NCBI GenBank assembly: GCA_963816975.1
Contig: CAWFMD010000006.1
Span: 868,001 to 932,000, forward strand
DNA: 64,000 nt
Origin: DASRIA01 sp963816975
GTDB lineage: Bacteria; Actinomycetota; Thermoleophilia; Solirubrobacterales; JBBDJG01
Reading direction: 5' to 3'
The position numbers and the translations under genes are program-made. Positions 1 to 8,472 of the stretch are shown here, one piece after another. Under the pieces are notes generated by a model that did not search any database, was not told the DNA's origin, and saw only the letters and a program-made list of their open reading frames with translations. How positions within the stretch are numbered: position 1 is the stretch's first letter; each line of letters starts with the position of its first letter.

Positions 1-2
1 GC

Positions 3-308
3 GTGAGCAGCGCCGGCGGGGAGCCCACCGGCGTCGCCCAGGTCCGCTTCCGGTGGAGCGTTTGGAAGACGGCCGAGGACTGCTGGCTCGAGGACCTCTA
101 CGTACAGGAGCATGCCCGGCGCGACGGCCTCGGCCACGCCTTGGTCGAGGCGGCGGTGGCGCGGGCCAGGGAGCGCGGCTGCCGCCGCATCGAGCTGGAC
201 GTGAACGAGGACAACGAAGCCGCTCTCGCGCTGTACCGCGCCTGCGGGTTCACGCTCGAGCCCAAGCCGCCTGGGCGCACGCTGTTCGCCGGGCGCGCGG
301 TGGACTGA
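3..308 (+). CDS. GNAT N-acetyltransferase, C-terminal part (gene probably begins before the window)
   Basis: This is the acetyl-CoA-binding half of a GNAT fold. The motif A region (RRDGLGHALVEAAVARARE) and the following ELDVNEDNEAALALYRACGF segment, typical of motif B, are clear. GNAT enzymes move an acetyl group from acetyl-CoA to an amine; the substrate cannot be told from this part. Full-length GNAT proteins are about 140-180 residues, so roughly 50 N-terminal residues are probably missing at the window edge, and the GTG at position 3 is unlikely to be the real start. The downstream kinase gene starts 53 bp later on the same strand. Confidence 0.8.
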   Translation: MSSAGGEPTGVAQVRFRWSVWKTAEDCWLEDLYVQEHARRDGLGHALVEAAVARARERGCRRIELDVNEDNEAALALYRACGFTLEPKPPGRTLFAGRAVD

Positions 309-361
309 CTGGCATCTCCCGTGGGTCATGTGGATCGGCGGTTCTGCCGATGTAGGACCTG

Positions 362-2917
362 GTGTCCAAGCCAGGGGGCGACACGCAGAGCACACGGCTA
401 GGTGTAGCCGGACGGCTGATCGCCGCCCTGCCCACCGGCCACACCCTGCCCGAGGACGTCTGGCTGCGTCGCCACACAGCGTTGCTGGGATTGCTGTGGC
501 TGCACGTCCCCGGCCTCATCGTGTTCGCCTGGCTGCGCGGCTACGAACCGATCCACGCGCTCGCACACGGCGCTCCCCTGATCGCGCTCGCCTGCCTGGC
601 GATGATCGCCAAGCACAACCATCGCGCGGCCGCGGCGTTCGTGTCGCTCGGGCTGATCACATCGTCCGCGATGCTCGTCCACAGCTGGGGGGGCGTGATC
701 GAAGGGCACTTCCACTTCTTTGTGATGATCGCGCTGCTGACCCTCTACGAGGACTGGTTCCCTTTCCTGGTGGCCGCGGCATACGTCGTGCTGCACCACG
801 GAATCGTCGGCGCCACCGACCCGGGCGGCGTCTACAACCATCCGGATGCCGTGCAGCATCCGTGGAAGTGGGCAGCGATCCATGGGGGCTTCGTGGTGGC
901 GGCGGGCGCCGCCAGCGTCGTCACGTGGCGCCTGAACGAAAACGTGCGCGCCGAGACGCAGGAGGCCTACCGCCGCGCGCGGGAGAGCGAAGAGCGTTTC
1001 AAGAGCGCGTTCGCGGACGCCCCGATCGGCATGATCCTGGCCACGATCGAACCGACTCGCTCGGGCCGCTTCCTCCAGGTGAATCGGGCGATGTGCGAGC
1101 TCACCGGATACTCGGAGCAGCAGCTGATCGGCCGGCGCTTCCATGAGATCACCCATCCCGACGACGTCGCGCTGAGCGTGTCGCTCAAACGGCAGGCATT
1201 GGCCGGCGAGCGGACCAGCTATCACCTCACGAAGCGCTACCTGCACGCCGACGGCCATTCGATCTGGGCACAGGTGCACGTATCGCTGGTGCGCGACAGC
1301 AGCGGCGAGCCCGCCTACACGATCGCCCAGGTCGAGGACATCACCGAGCGCAAGCAATCCGACGAAACGCTGCGCGACAGCCGTCGCCAGCTCGCGGAGG
1401 CCCAGAAGCTCGCCATGCTCGGAAGCTGGGAGCTGAATCTCCAGACGGGAGCAGTGACCTGGTCCGAGGAGCTGTACCGGATCTTCGGGCGCGACCCGGG
1501 CAACCTGATCGTGGACTACGAGGAGATCCTCTCCTTGCTCCACCCCGACGATCGCGAGCGCGTCGCGCAGATCATCGAGGAAACCACTTCCACTGGTGAT
1601 TCCTTCCACGTCGAGAACCGGCTCATCCGCCCGGACGGGGAGGTCCGCATCGCCGACTCCCACGGGCAGCTGATCGTGGACGCGGCCGGGGAGCCGCTCA
1701 AGCTGGTCGGCACGGCCCAGGACGTGACCGAGCGTCGGCGCGTCGAGCGCGAGCTCGCCGTCAAGCACAAGGCAGACCAGGAGCACCGTGCCAGAAGCGA
1801 GTTCCTGTCGCGCATCAGCCATGAGCTGCGGACACCTCTGAACGCGATCCTGGGCTTCGCGCAGCTGCTCGAGATGGATGAGCTCGACGACGCGCAGCGC
1901 GACAACGTCGATCTGATCATGAAGGGCGGAAGCCACCTGCTCCAGCTGATCAACGAGGTGCTCGAGATCACCCGGATCGAGTCCGGGGCCATGACCGTGT
2001 CGCTCGAGCCGGTGCAGGTCGGCGAGTCGGTCACCGCAGTGCTGGACCTGATCGAGCCGCTGGCGGCACAGCACGGGGTGACGGTTCAGAACGAGATTCC
2101 CGCCGACAGCGACCGCTATGTCCGGGCCGACACCCAGCGGCTGAAGCAGGTGCTGCTGAACCTCGCCTCGAACGCGATCAAGTACAACAAGGCTGAGGGC
2201 TCCGTGCGCATCGCGCTGGAGACGAGGTCGCCGGACCGCACCCTGATCCTCGTGTCCGATACCGGGCAGGGCATCTCCGAGGAAAACCAGGCGAAGCTCT
2301 TTACGCCGTTCGACCGCCTCGGAGCGGAGGCGACGTCGATCGAGGGGACCGGGCTGGGGCTGGCCTTGTCGAAGCTCTTGACCGAGGCGATGGGCGGCAC
2401 GCTGAGCGTCGAGAGCGAGCCGTGGATCGGCAGCACCTTCACGATCGCCCTGCCGCCGGCCGAGGCGCCGGCCGAGCATGGCGACCGGGCGCCGGGGGTC
2501 GCAGGCGTCCCGGTCGCGAACGGAATCGAAGCCAACACCGAGACGGTGCTCTACGTGGAGGACAACATGTCCAACCTGCGGCTGGTGGAGCGCATTCTCG
2601 CGAAGCGCCCACAGATCAAGCTGTTGTCCGCGATGGACGGCCCGCTCGGGGTCGAGCTGGCCCAGCAGCACGCCCCCGCCTTGATCCTGCTCGACCTCCA
2701 CCTGCCGGGCATGGACGGGGAGGACGTGCTGAAGCACCTGAAGGCCGACGAGCGCACGGCGCGCATCCCGGTCGTGGTGGTCAGCGCCGATGCCACCCAC
2801 GCCCGGGTGGAGCGATTGCTCGCCGGCGGCGCCGAGGCATTCCTGACCAAGCCGCTGCAGGTCACCCAGTTCATGAGCCTGGTGGACGCGACGCTCGAGG
2901 AGCGGACCGCGGCTTGA
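362..2917 (+). CDS. Membrane hybrid sensor histidine kinase with two PAS domains and a C-terminal receiver
   Basis: Roughly residues 35-185 form several membrane segments and include a GHFHFFVMIALLTLYEDW stretch, a pattern I associate with membrane sensor domains of chemotaxis and kinase proteins. Two PAS/PAC domains follow (about 205-330 and 345-460). The dimerisation helix carries the phosphoacceptor His487 in SHELRTPLNAILGFAQLLE. The ATPase domain shows the N box (LLNLASNAIKYNK) and glycine boxes (SDTGQGIS, GTGLGLALSK). A receiver with Asp778 (LILLDLHLPGMDG) ends the protein at 851 residues. The start is a GTG without a clear Shine-Dalgarno. The next gene encodes an HD-GYP response regulator whose frame touches this stop codon, so the two very likely form one signalling unit controlling c-di-GMP turnover. 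The signal sensed is not visible. Confidence 0.9.
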   Translation: MSKPGGDTQSTRLGVAGRLIAALPTGHTLPEDVWLRRHTALLGLLWLHVPGLIVFAWLRGYEPIHALAHGAPLIALACLAMIAKHNHRAAAAFVSLGLITSSAMLVHSWGGVIEGHFHFFVMIALLTLYEDWFPFLVAAAYVVLHHGIVGATDPGGVYNHPDAVQHPWKWAAIHGGFVVAAGAASVVTWRLNENVRAETQEAYRRARESEERFKSAFADAPIGMILATIEPTRSGRFLQVNRAMCELTGYSEQQLIGRRFHEITHPDDVALSVSLKRQALAGERTSYHLTKRYLHADGHSIWAQVHVSLVRDSSGEPAYTIAQVEDITERKQSDETLRDSRRQLAEAQKLAMLGSWELNLQTGAVTWSEELYRIFGRDPGNLIVDYEEILSLLHPDDRERVAQIIEETTSTGDSFHVENRLIRPDGEVRIADSHGQLIVDAAGEPLKLVGTAQDVTERRRVERELAVKHKADQEHRARSEFLSRISHELRTPLNAILGFAQLLEMDELDDAQRDNVDLIMKGGSHLLQLINEVLEITRIESGAMTVSLEPVQVGESVTAVLDLIEPLAAQHGVTVQNEIPADSDRYVRADTQRLKQVLLNLASNAIKYNKAEGSVRIALETRSPDRTLILVSDTGQGISEENQAKLFTPFDRLGAEATSIEGTGLGLALSKLLTEAMGGTLSVESEPWIGSTFTIALPPAEAPAEHGDRAPGVAGVPVANGIEANTETVLYVEDNMSNLRLVERILAKRPQIKLLSAMDGPLGVELAQQHAPALILLDLHLPGMDGEDVLKHLKADERTARIPVVVVSADATHARVERLLAGGAEAFLTKPLQVTQFMSLVDATLEERTAA

Positions 2918-2934
2918 CGACCGCCGACGCAGCG

Positions 2935-4005
2935 ATGCGGCGCGCACGCATCCTGATCGTGGACGACGAGCCCGCGAACGTCCTGCTGCTGGAGCGGCTG
3001 CTGGACCGCGCCGGCTACGAGCACGTCGTCAGCACCAGCGACTCGGCGCAGGTGCTGGCGCTGTGCACGCAAAACCCGCCCGCCCTCGTGCTGCTCGACC
3101 TGCACATGCCCACCCCGGACGGGTTCGAGGTGATGCGTCAACTCGACCCGTGGATCAGCGAGGGCGCACTGGCAGTGATCGTCCTCACGGCCGACACGAC
3201 CCGCGACGTCAGGCAGACCGCGCTGTCCGGTGGCGCCAAAGACTTTCTGACCAAGCCGCTGGATGCGATGGAGGTCCTGCTGCGGATCAAGAACCAGCTG
3301 GAGACACGCTTCCTGCAGGTGGAGCTGCGCCGGCAGGCACTGGTCCTCGAACAGCGCGTTTACGAGCAGCACGAGGACCTCGACGAGGCCAGGCTCGAGG
3401 TGCTCCAGCGACTTGCGCGGGCCTCGGAGTATCGCGACGACGACACCGGCGAGCACACGCAGCGCGTGGGGCGGATGTCCGGCCTGATCGCGCGTGAGCT
3501 GGATCTCGGCGCGGACGACAGCGCCCTGATCGGGCATGCGGCGACGCTGCACGACGTGGGCAAGATCGCCATCCCCGACCAAGTCCTGCTGAAGCCCGGC
3601 CGCCTCACCGAGGAGGAGTTCGAGCTGATGAAGACCCACGTGCGCGCCGGCGCCGAGATGCTCGCGGGGAGCAACTCGCCCCTCTTGCAGGTGGCGGAGC
3701 GCATCGCGCTCACTCATCACGAGTGGTGGGACGGCTCGGGCTACCTGGCGGGCCTCGTCGGCGACGAGATCCCGCTGGCGGGGCGCATCGTCGCGGTCGC
3801 CGACGTCTTCGACGCGCTCACCCACGATCGACCTTACAAGTCCGCCTTTCCGCTCGAGCTCGCCGTCGAGGAGATCCGCTCGCTGCGCGGTCGCCAGTTC
3901 GACCCGCGCGTGGTCGACGCGTTCGACGCTCTCCCGCACGAGGACCTGCTCGAACTGGGCCCGCTCGCCCTCGCGGCACCGGCGCCGGCGGACCGCGCCG
4001 CCTAG
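2935..4005 (+). CDS. Response regulator with HD-GYP (degenerate HD-GYL) c-di-GMP phosphodiesterase domain
   Basis: Residues 1-120 are a receiver domain (ILIVDDEPANVLLLERLL, acceptor Asp in VLLDLHMPTPDGFE, Lys in FLTKPLD). A short coiled linker leads to an HD-GYP domain with LHDVGKIAIPD and HHEWWDGSGY. The HD-GYP family hydrolyses c-di-GMP. Here the Pro of GYP is replaced by Leu (DGSGYLAGL), so the signature reads HD-GYL; the metal-binding His/Asp residues still look present. I chose ATG 2935. A TTG at 2914 overlaps the kinase stop, has AGGAG 11 nt upstream and would add 7 residues, so it is a fair alternative. The adjacent hybrid kinase is the probable phosphodonor. Confidence 0.88.
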   Translation: MRRARILIVDDEPANVLLLERLLDRAGYEHVVSTSDSAQVLALCTQNPPALVLLDLHMPTPDGFEVMRQLDPWISEGALAVIVLTADTTRDVRQTALSGGAKDFLTKPLDAMEVLLRIKNQLETRFLQVELRRQALVLEQRVYEQHEDLDEARLEVLQRLARASEYRDDDTGEHTQRVGRMSGLIARELDLGADDSALIGHAATLHDVGKIAIPDQVLLKPGRLTEEEFELMKTHVRAGAEMLAGSNSPLLQVAERIALTHHEWWDGSGYLAGLVGDEIPLAGRIVAVADVFDALTHDRPYKSAFPLELAVEEIRSLRGRQFDPRVVDAFDALPHEDLLELGPLALAAPAPADRAA

Positions 4006-4039
4006 GAAGGACCAGGACCAGGCGGCCCGGGCGCGCTAC

Positions 4040-5356
4040 CTACGCGCGCTGGCGCAGGCGCCCGGCGACCAACGTCGCGAACGCCGTCGAGGCGCGGGAT
4101 TCGCGCAGCACACCGATCAGCTGCACGATGCACTGGGGGTCGAACTCGCGGCCCGCGCCGGCGCGCAGCTCGCGGACCGCGGCCCACGGCTTGAGCGCGC
4201 TGCGCCAGGGCCGGTCCGACGTCATCGCGTCGTAGGCGTCGCACACCAGGATGATGCGGCTGGACAGCGGGATGTCCTCGCCCTTCAGGCCTTGCGGGTA
4301 GCCCGAGCCGTCCCAGTGCTCGTGCTCGGAGAGCACGACCCGCGCGACGTTGCCAAGTCCCGGCACGCGCTCCAGCAGCTCGGCCCCGCGCAGCGGGTAC
4401 TGCTTCATGATCTCCCACTCGTCGTCGTTCAGCAGGCTGCCCTTGAGGAGCACGGAGTCAGGGATTCCGACCTTGCCGACGTCGTGCAGCCGCGCGGCGA
4501 ATGCCAGCTCCGCCAGCGACGCTTCGTCGAGCCCGAGCCGCTGCCCGAGCTTGCCGGCGAGCTCCATCACGTTCTGGGAGTGCTGCCACGTGTAGTGGTC
4601 ACGCATGTCGATCGCCTCGGTCAGCGCCTCGACACCGGAGCCCACCGCCAGCTCCAGGTGCTTGCGCATCTCGGCCTGCTCGAGCGTCACGGAGCCGAGG
4701 TCGGCGAGGCGGCGCAGGGAGTCGAGCTCCTGCGGCCCGAAAGCGCGAGTGGGATCCGTCGTGCCGACCGAGATCGCGCCGCGCACCTCGCCGCCGTAGG
4801 TGATCGGGGCGGACCCGCCGGCCCGGGTCGCAGCGCTGCCGGGCTCCGAGTTCTCGGGGAAATCGTGGTAGTCGGAGACGATCACGGACTCGCCGGACCC
4901 CAGTACCTGGCCGACGATGCCCTCGTCGACGCCGAGCCGCTTCCCGATCAGCTCTGCGCGCACGCCATAGCCCGCGATCACGATGGACAGGCGCGGGTCC
5001 TGGCGGTCGCGCACGCACACGGTCGCGCGCTCCACGTGCAGGATGCTGCACGCCTGCTCGGCCACGCGGCCCAGCAGCGGCGCCGTCTCACCGCCGCGGC
5101 TGACGATCCAGGCGGCGTCCGCCAGGGCGCTGGTGCGCCGGGCCAGCTCGGAGATCTGCGTGCGCGACTCGAGCAGTCTCCGCGTGCCGATCAGCACGAC
5201 GCTCGCGGAGAACGCGAGGATCACGGCGATCAGCCAGTCCGGCCAGAGCTGGGCGTCCATCGGGCGCCGGTACCAGATGTCGTCGAGACGCACCGAAGCC
5301 GCGGCCAGCAGGGCGACCATGAAGATGCCGAGCTTGTGGTCTCTCGCGTTCGACAT
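4040..5356 (-). CDS. Membrane GAF-HD-GYP phosphodiesterase
   Basis: Residues 1-60 hold two hydrophobic segments around residues 10-22 and 40-57, so the protein is membrane anchored. A GAF domain spans about 80-230. The C-terminal HD-GYP domain has LHDVGKVGIPD and EHEHWDGSGYPQGLKGEDIP, a complete signature, so hydrolysis of c-di-GMP is likely, gated by whatever the GAF domain binds. It is convergent with the response regulator gene (34 bp between stops), which places two HD-GYP proteins back to back. The start at 5356 has GGAGAGG about 15 nt upstream, which is rather far. Total length 438 residues. Confidence 0.88.
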   Translation of the reverse strand: MSNARDHKLGIFMVALLAAASVRLDDIWYRRPMDAQLWPDWLIAVILAFSASVVLIGTRRLLESRTQISELARRTSALADAAWIVSRGGETAPLLGRVAEQACSILHVERATVCVRDRQDPRLSIVIAGYGVRAELIGKRLGVDEGIVGQVLGSGESVIVSDYHDFPENSEPGSAATRAGGSAPITYGGEVRGAISVGTTDPTRAFGPQELDSLRRLADLGSVTLEQAEMRKHLELAVGSGVEALTEAIDMRDHYTWQHSQNVMELAGKLGQRLGLDEASLAELAFAARLHDVGKVGIPDSVLLKGSLLNDDEWEIMKQYPLRGAELLERVPGLGNVARVVLSEHEHWDGSGYPQGLKGEDIPLSSRIILVCDAYDAMTSDRPWRSALKPWAAVRELRAGAGREFDPQCIVQLIGVLRESRASTAFATLVAGRLRQRA

Positions 5357-5440
5357 GCAGGCTGGAGGAACCTCTCCTGCCCATCCATCGGCTCCGCGGG
5401 CGGCTCGCTTGAGCCGCGACCCGATGCGTCGAGCGTCCGG

Positions 5441-6541
5441 CTACTCGCCCGCGGCAGCCGGCAGCGCGTGCTCCGGCACGTCCGCGGGCGCCTGACCCGC
5501 GCGCGCGAACCAGGCCGACCCGGCCAGTGCACGGTCGTAACGCGACCAGGACTCGCCGTCCTGGAGACCCTGCTCGAGCCGGTCGAACGAGCCGAGCTTG
5601 CCGCCGAGATTGTCGATCGCGTGGACGACCGTCGCCTCGCGGGTGCACGGTGTGACGGGACTCCCGTTCTCGAGCGCGCCGTGGTGCGATAGCACGATGT
5701 GCAGCACCGCCCGCGCGAGGTCCGCCGGAAACCCGGCGATGCGCTCGATCTGCGTGCGCACGATGTAGTAGCCGAGCGGGATCTCGCCGAGCAGCTTGCC
5801 GTCGTCGGTGAGATCGATCGCGAACGGGTCGCTGGCGTAGGCCTCGATCTTGCCGATGTCGTGGATCAGCGCCCCGGTCACCGCGACGTCGCGGTCGATG
5901 CCGGGGAACGTCGTGGACACCACGCTCACGGCCTGGCCCACCGAGAGCGAGTGCTCGAGCAGCCCGTGCAGGTAGGCCTGGTGATAGAACTTCGCCGCCG
6001 GCGCGGCGCGGAAACGCTGCCACAGGTCGGCTTGCTCGCCGAACAGAGCATCCAGCAGCCGCCGCAGATGAGGGTTGCGCACCGTGTCGACGAGCCGGCG
6101 CAGGTCGGCCTCCATCTGGTCGACGCCGGCGGGCGGCGCGGCCGTCAGGTCCGCGAGGCGGTAGTCGCCGGCCTCCGCGGACGCCGCCGATTGCACCACG
6201 AGCTGGGCGCCATAGCGATCCGAGACCTCGAACCGGCCGCGGATGCGAACCGGCTGGCCGGGCTGCGCCAGGTCGTGCAGCTCGCGCGCCCCCTCCCAGG
6301 CGACCCCGTCGAGCGTCCCGGTGCGGTCGCAGAGCTTCAGCTTCAGGTAGTCGCCCCCGCTGCGCTTCTGCGCGAGGATGCATTCCCTGACGAGCAGGAC
6401 CGTGTCCACGTCCTGCGGCTCCCGCAGGTCGCGAACGAACAGCGTCTTGGGGGCGGGAGGGTCGCCCGCTTCGAACAGGCGGCCGTCGGACAGGCGGCCG
6501 TCGGACAGGCGGCTTTCCGGAGCTTGACCCATGGGATTCAT
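5441..6541 (-). CDS. YhaM-type 3'-5' exoribonuclease (OB-fold plus HD domain)
   Basis: The N-terminal half (about residues 35-120 from MNP) looks like an OB-fold nucleic-acid-binding domain: FVRDLREPQDVDTVLLVRE, then a KLKLCDRTGTLDGVAWEG strand pattern. The C-terminal half is an HD phosphohydrolase domain with ALIHDIGKIEAY and a LSHHGALENGSPVTP segment that is characteristic of YhaM/CMP-binding-factor proteins. YhaM degrades single-stranded RNA and DNA from the 3' end. I take ATG 6541 (MNP); MGQ at 6532 is also possible, while the longer frame to 6622 runs into the thiI promoter. The first 20 residues contain a tandem SDGRL-SDGRL caused by a 15-bp repeat. It is divergent from thiI (63 bp). 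Confidence 0.85.
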   Translation of the reverse strand: MNPMGQAPESRLSDGRLSDGRLFEAGDPPAPKTLFVRDLREPQDVDTVLLVRECILAQKRSGGDYLKLKLCDRTGTLDGVAWEGARELHDLAQPGQPVRIRGRFEVSDRYGAQLVVQSAASAEAGDYRLADLTAAPPAGVDQMEADLRRLVDTVRNPHLRRLLDALFGEQADLWQRFRAAPAAKFYHQAYLHGLLEHSLSVGQAVSVVSTTFPGIDRDVAVTGALIHDIGKIEAYASDPFAIDLTDDGKLLGEIPLGYYIVRTQIERIAGFPADLARAVLHIVLSHHGALENGSPVTPCTREATVVHAIDNLGGKLGSFDRLEQGLQDGESWSRYDRALAGSAWFARAGQAPADVPEHALPAAAGE

Positions 6542-6604
6542 CAACTTACGAGTCGATCCGGACACGTGCGATCTGACGGGTGCCCGGGCGGCTATGTTTC
6601 TCGC

Positions 6605-7858
6605 GTGGCGGAACCCCTGCAATCCACCATCACGCAGGCGCCGGACGCGTGCTCAGGCGCGCCGGTCTGCGTGCTGGCGAAAGTCGGCGAAGCTTCACTG
6701 AAAGGACGCAACCGGCGGCACTTTCTTGACGCCCTGCGGCGCAACCTGAAGGCGGCGCTCGCCGGCCTCGACGTGCGTGTCGAGAGCGGCGGGTCGGTGC
6801 TCGTGATCCCGGTGCCCGACGAACTGGCCGCGGACGACGTCGCCTCGCGGCTCGAGCGGGTGTTCGGCTTCGCGGTTGCGTCGGTGTGCCTGCGCTGCGA
6901 GCGCGACGTCGAGCGCATCGCAGACGTCGCGATGATCGCGTTCGCGCGCGCCCGCCCCGAGACCTTCGCGGTGCGCGTGCGCCGCCGCGACAAGTCGTTC
7001 CCGCTCACCTCGCAACAGCTGGAGCGTGAGATCGGCGCAGCGCTGCAGGCGCGCACGGCACTGCCCGTGGACCTCGGGCGGCCGGCGCTCGAGTTGCGCG
7101 TGGAGCTCGACGCCGATGCGGCGTACGTGCACGTGCGCGAGATCGAGGGAGCGGGCGGGCTGCCCGTCGGGACGAGCGGTCGCGCGCTCACGCTCCTGTC
7201 GGGCGGCATCGACTCTCCGATCGCGGCGCTGCTCGCGATGAAGCGCGGGCTCCGCGTCGACTACCTGCACTTCAGCGGCGAGCCCTACCTGGATTTGTCG
7301 GCGACGATCAAGGCGCAGGCGCAGGCGCACGTCCTGAACGGCTTCCAGGCGCGGCGGCCGGGTGTGATGTGGGTCGTGCCGTTCGGGACACAGCAGCGGA
7401 TGCTGTCGGCGGTGTCGGATGAGACGCACCGCATCGTCCTCTACCGCCGCCAGATGGCGCGTGTCGCGTGCGCGCTGGCGCGGCGGCTGAAGGCCACGGC
7501 ACTCGTGACCGGTGACTCGCTCGGCCAGGTCTCGTCCCAGACTCTGCCGAACATGACGTCGGTCGAGGACGCGTCGCAGCTACCCGTGCTGCGGCCTTTG
7601 CTCGCCTGGGACAAGCGCGAGGTGATGGCGAAGGCCGCCGCGCTCGGCATCCTCTCCCTCTCGGAGCTGCCGGCCGACGACGCCTGCCCGCTGTTCGCGG
7701 GAGCGAAGCAGCGCACCGCCGTGCCGCGCCGCGACATCCTCGCGGCCGAGGCGCACCTGGACCTCGACGAGCTCGCCGAGGCGGCCGCGGAAGGCGCCCG
7801 GAGGGTCGCGCCGGGGGTTTATCTCGACCGTCTGCAAAGGGAGTCGCGCGCCGCTTGA
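6605..7858 (+). CDS. thiI: tRNA 4-thiouridine synthetase ThiI (no rhodanese domain)
   Basis: ThiI adenylates U8 of tRNA and places sulfur there; it also supplies sulfur to the thiamine thiazole. Residues 20-110 form the ferredoxin-like region, about 75-185 the THUMP domain, and the rest an adenylating PP-loop domain with LLSGGIDSPIAALLAMKRG. The DDACPLFAG segment keeps the Cys found near the end of the PP-loop domain. At 417 residues it lacks the C-terminal rhodanese domain of the E. coli enzyme, as is usual in Gram-positive bacteria. Start GTG 6605 was chosen because the conserved VCVLAKVGEASLKGRNRR follows soon after and because TATGTT (6593-6598) lies 6 nt upstream, suggesting leaderless expression. 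The longer open frame back to 5699 lies opposite yhaM and is not supported. Confidence 0.9.
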   Translation: MAEPLQSTITQAPDACSGAPVCVLAKVGEASLKGRNRRHFLDALRRNLKAALAGLDVRVESGGSVLVIPVPDELAADDVASRLERVFGFAVASVCLRCERDVERIADVAMIAFARARPETFAVRVRRRDKSFPLTSQQLEREIGAALQARTALPVDLGRPALELRVELDADAAYVHVREIEGAGGLPVGTSGRALTLLSGGIDSPIAALLAMKRGLRVDYLHFSGEPYLDLSATIKAQAQAHVLNGFQARRPGVMWVVPFGTQQRMLSAVSDETHRIVLYRRQMARVACALARRLKATALVTGDSLGQVSSQTLPNMTSVEDASQLPVLRPLLAWDKREVMAKAAALGILSLSELPADDACPLFAGAKQRTAVPRRDILAAEAHLDLDELAEAAAEGARRVAPGVYLDRLQRESRAA

Positions 7859-7890
7859 TCGGACCCCTGCCCGGGCACTACGCTACGGGC

Positions 7891-8472
7891 ATGGCGGCGG
7901 CTGAGGGGGCTACTGCGGGCAGGGACCTGACGCCTGCGCACAGGCGGTTCCTGCTGCGCGATGCGCTGCTGATCGCCGCCCTCGCAAACGCCGTGCTGAA
8001 CGCCCTGATCGCGTGGCTGTTCACCTTCAGCGAGGAGGAGGTCCCACTTGCCAAGGCGCCGCTGATCGGCGGCCCGTCGGTGCTCGTCGACTCGATCGCC
8101 ACGTGCTTCGTGCTGCCGTTCCTGACGACGCTTGCGATCACGACGGTCGTGTGGAAGGAGCTGCGTGACGGCCACCTCACGCGGATACCGCGCGCTCCCC
8201 GGTCGTTCGCCGACCGGCTGCCACGCACGCGCCTGCGCAGAGCGACGCGGATCGGCCTGATCTGCCTCGCCGTGCTCGGGCCGATCGCGGCGGCCGGGGT
8301 GCTGCTGTTCGACTACGGCGACATCCCGGTCGGCGAATTCGTGCTCTACAAGGCGATCTTCGGGGTTGTGCTGGGCTCGATCGTCACGCCGCCGATCGCG
8401 CTCGCGGCGTTCGGCGACGCGCCCCGGGCGGACGCGGCCGCGCCGGCCGCGTCCGACGCCGCCGCGCTCTAA
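7891..8472 (+). CDS. Small integral membrane protein, function unknown
   Basis: I do not recognise the family. The 193-residue protein has four hydrophobic stretches (around residues 25-45, 60-85, 125-145 and 155-175), a basic loop in the middle (RIPRAPRSFADRLPRTRLRR) and an Ala/Asp-rich tail. ATG 7891 is preceded by TACGCT (7879-7884, 6 nt away), so a leaderless start is likely. A TTG at 7855 that overlaps the thiI stop would add 12 residues and couple translation to thiI; this cannot be excluded. Its stop codon interlocks with that of the convergent photolyase gene within 4 bp. Confidence 0.65.
   Translation: MAAAEGATAGRDLTPAHRRFLLRDALLIAALANAVLNALIAWLFTFSEEEVPLAKAPLIGGPSVLVDSIATCFVLPFLTTLAITTVVWKELRDGHLTRIPRAPRSFADRLPRTRLRRATRIGLICLAVLGPIAAAGVLLFDYGDIPVGEFVLYKAIFGVVLGSIVTPPIALAAFGDAPRADAAAPAASDAAAL

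Noticed and set aside
398..2947. An 849-residue open frame antisense to the histidine kinase
   Set aside because: The product is His/Arg/Gln-rich with no domain, a typical antisense shadow of a high-GC gene; the sense strand has a complete kinase.
5699..6604. A 300-residue N-terminal extension of ThiI
   Set aside because: It lies opposite the YhaM gene and is Arg/His-rich. ThiI proteins begin near the GTG at 6605.
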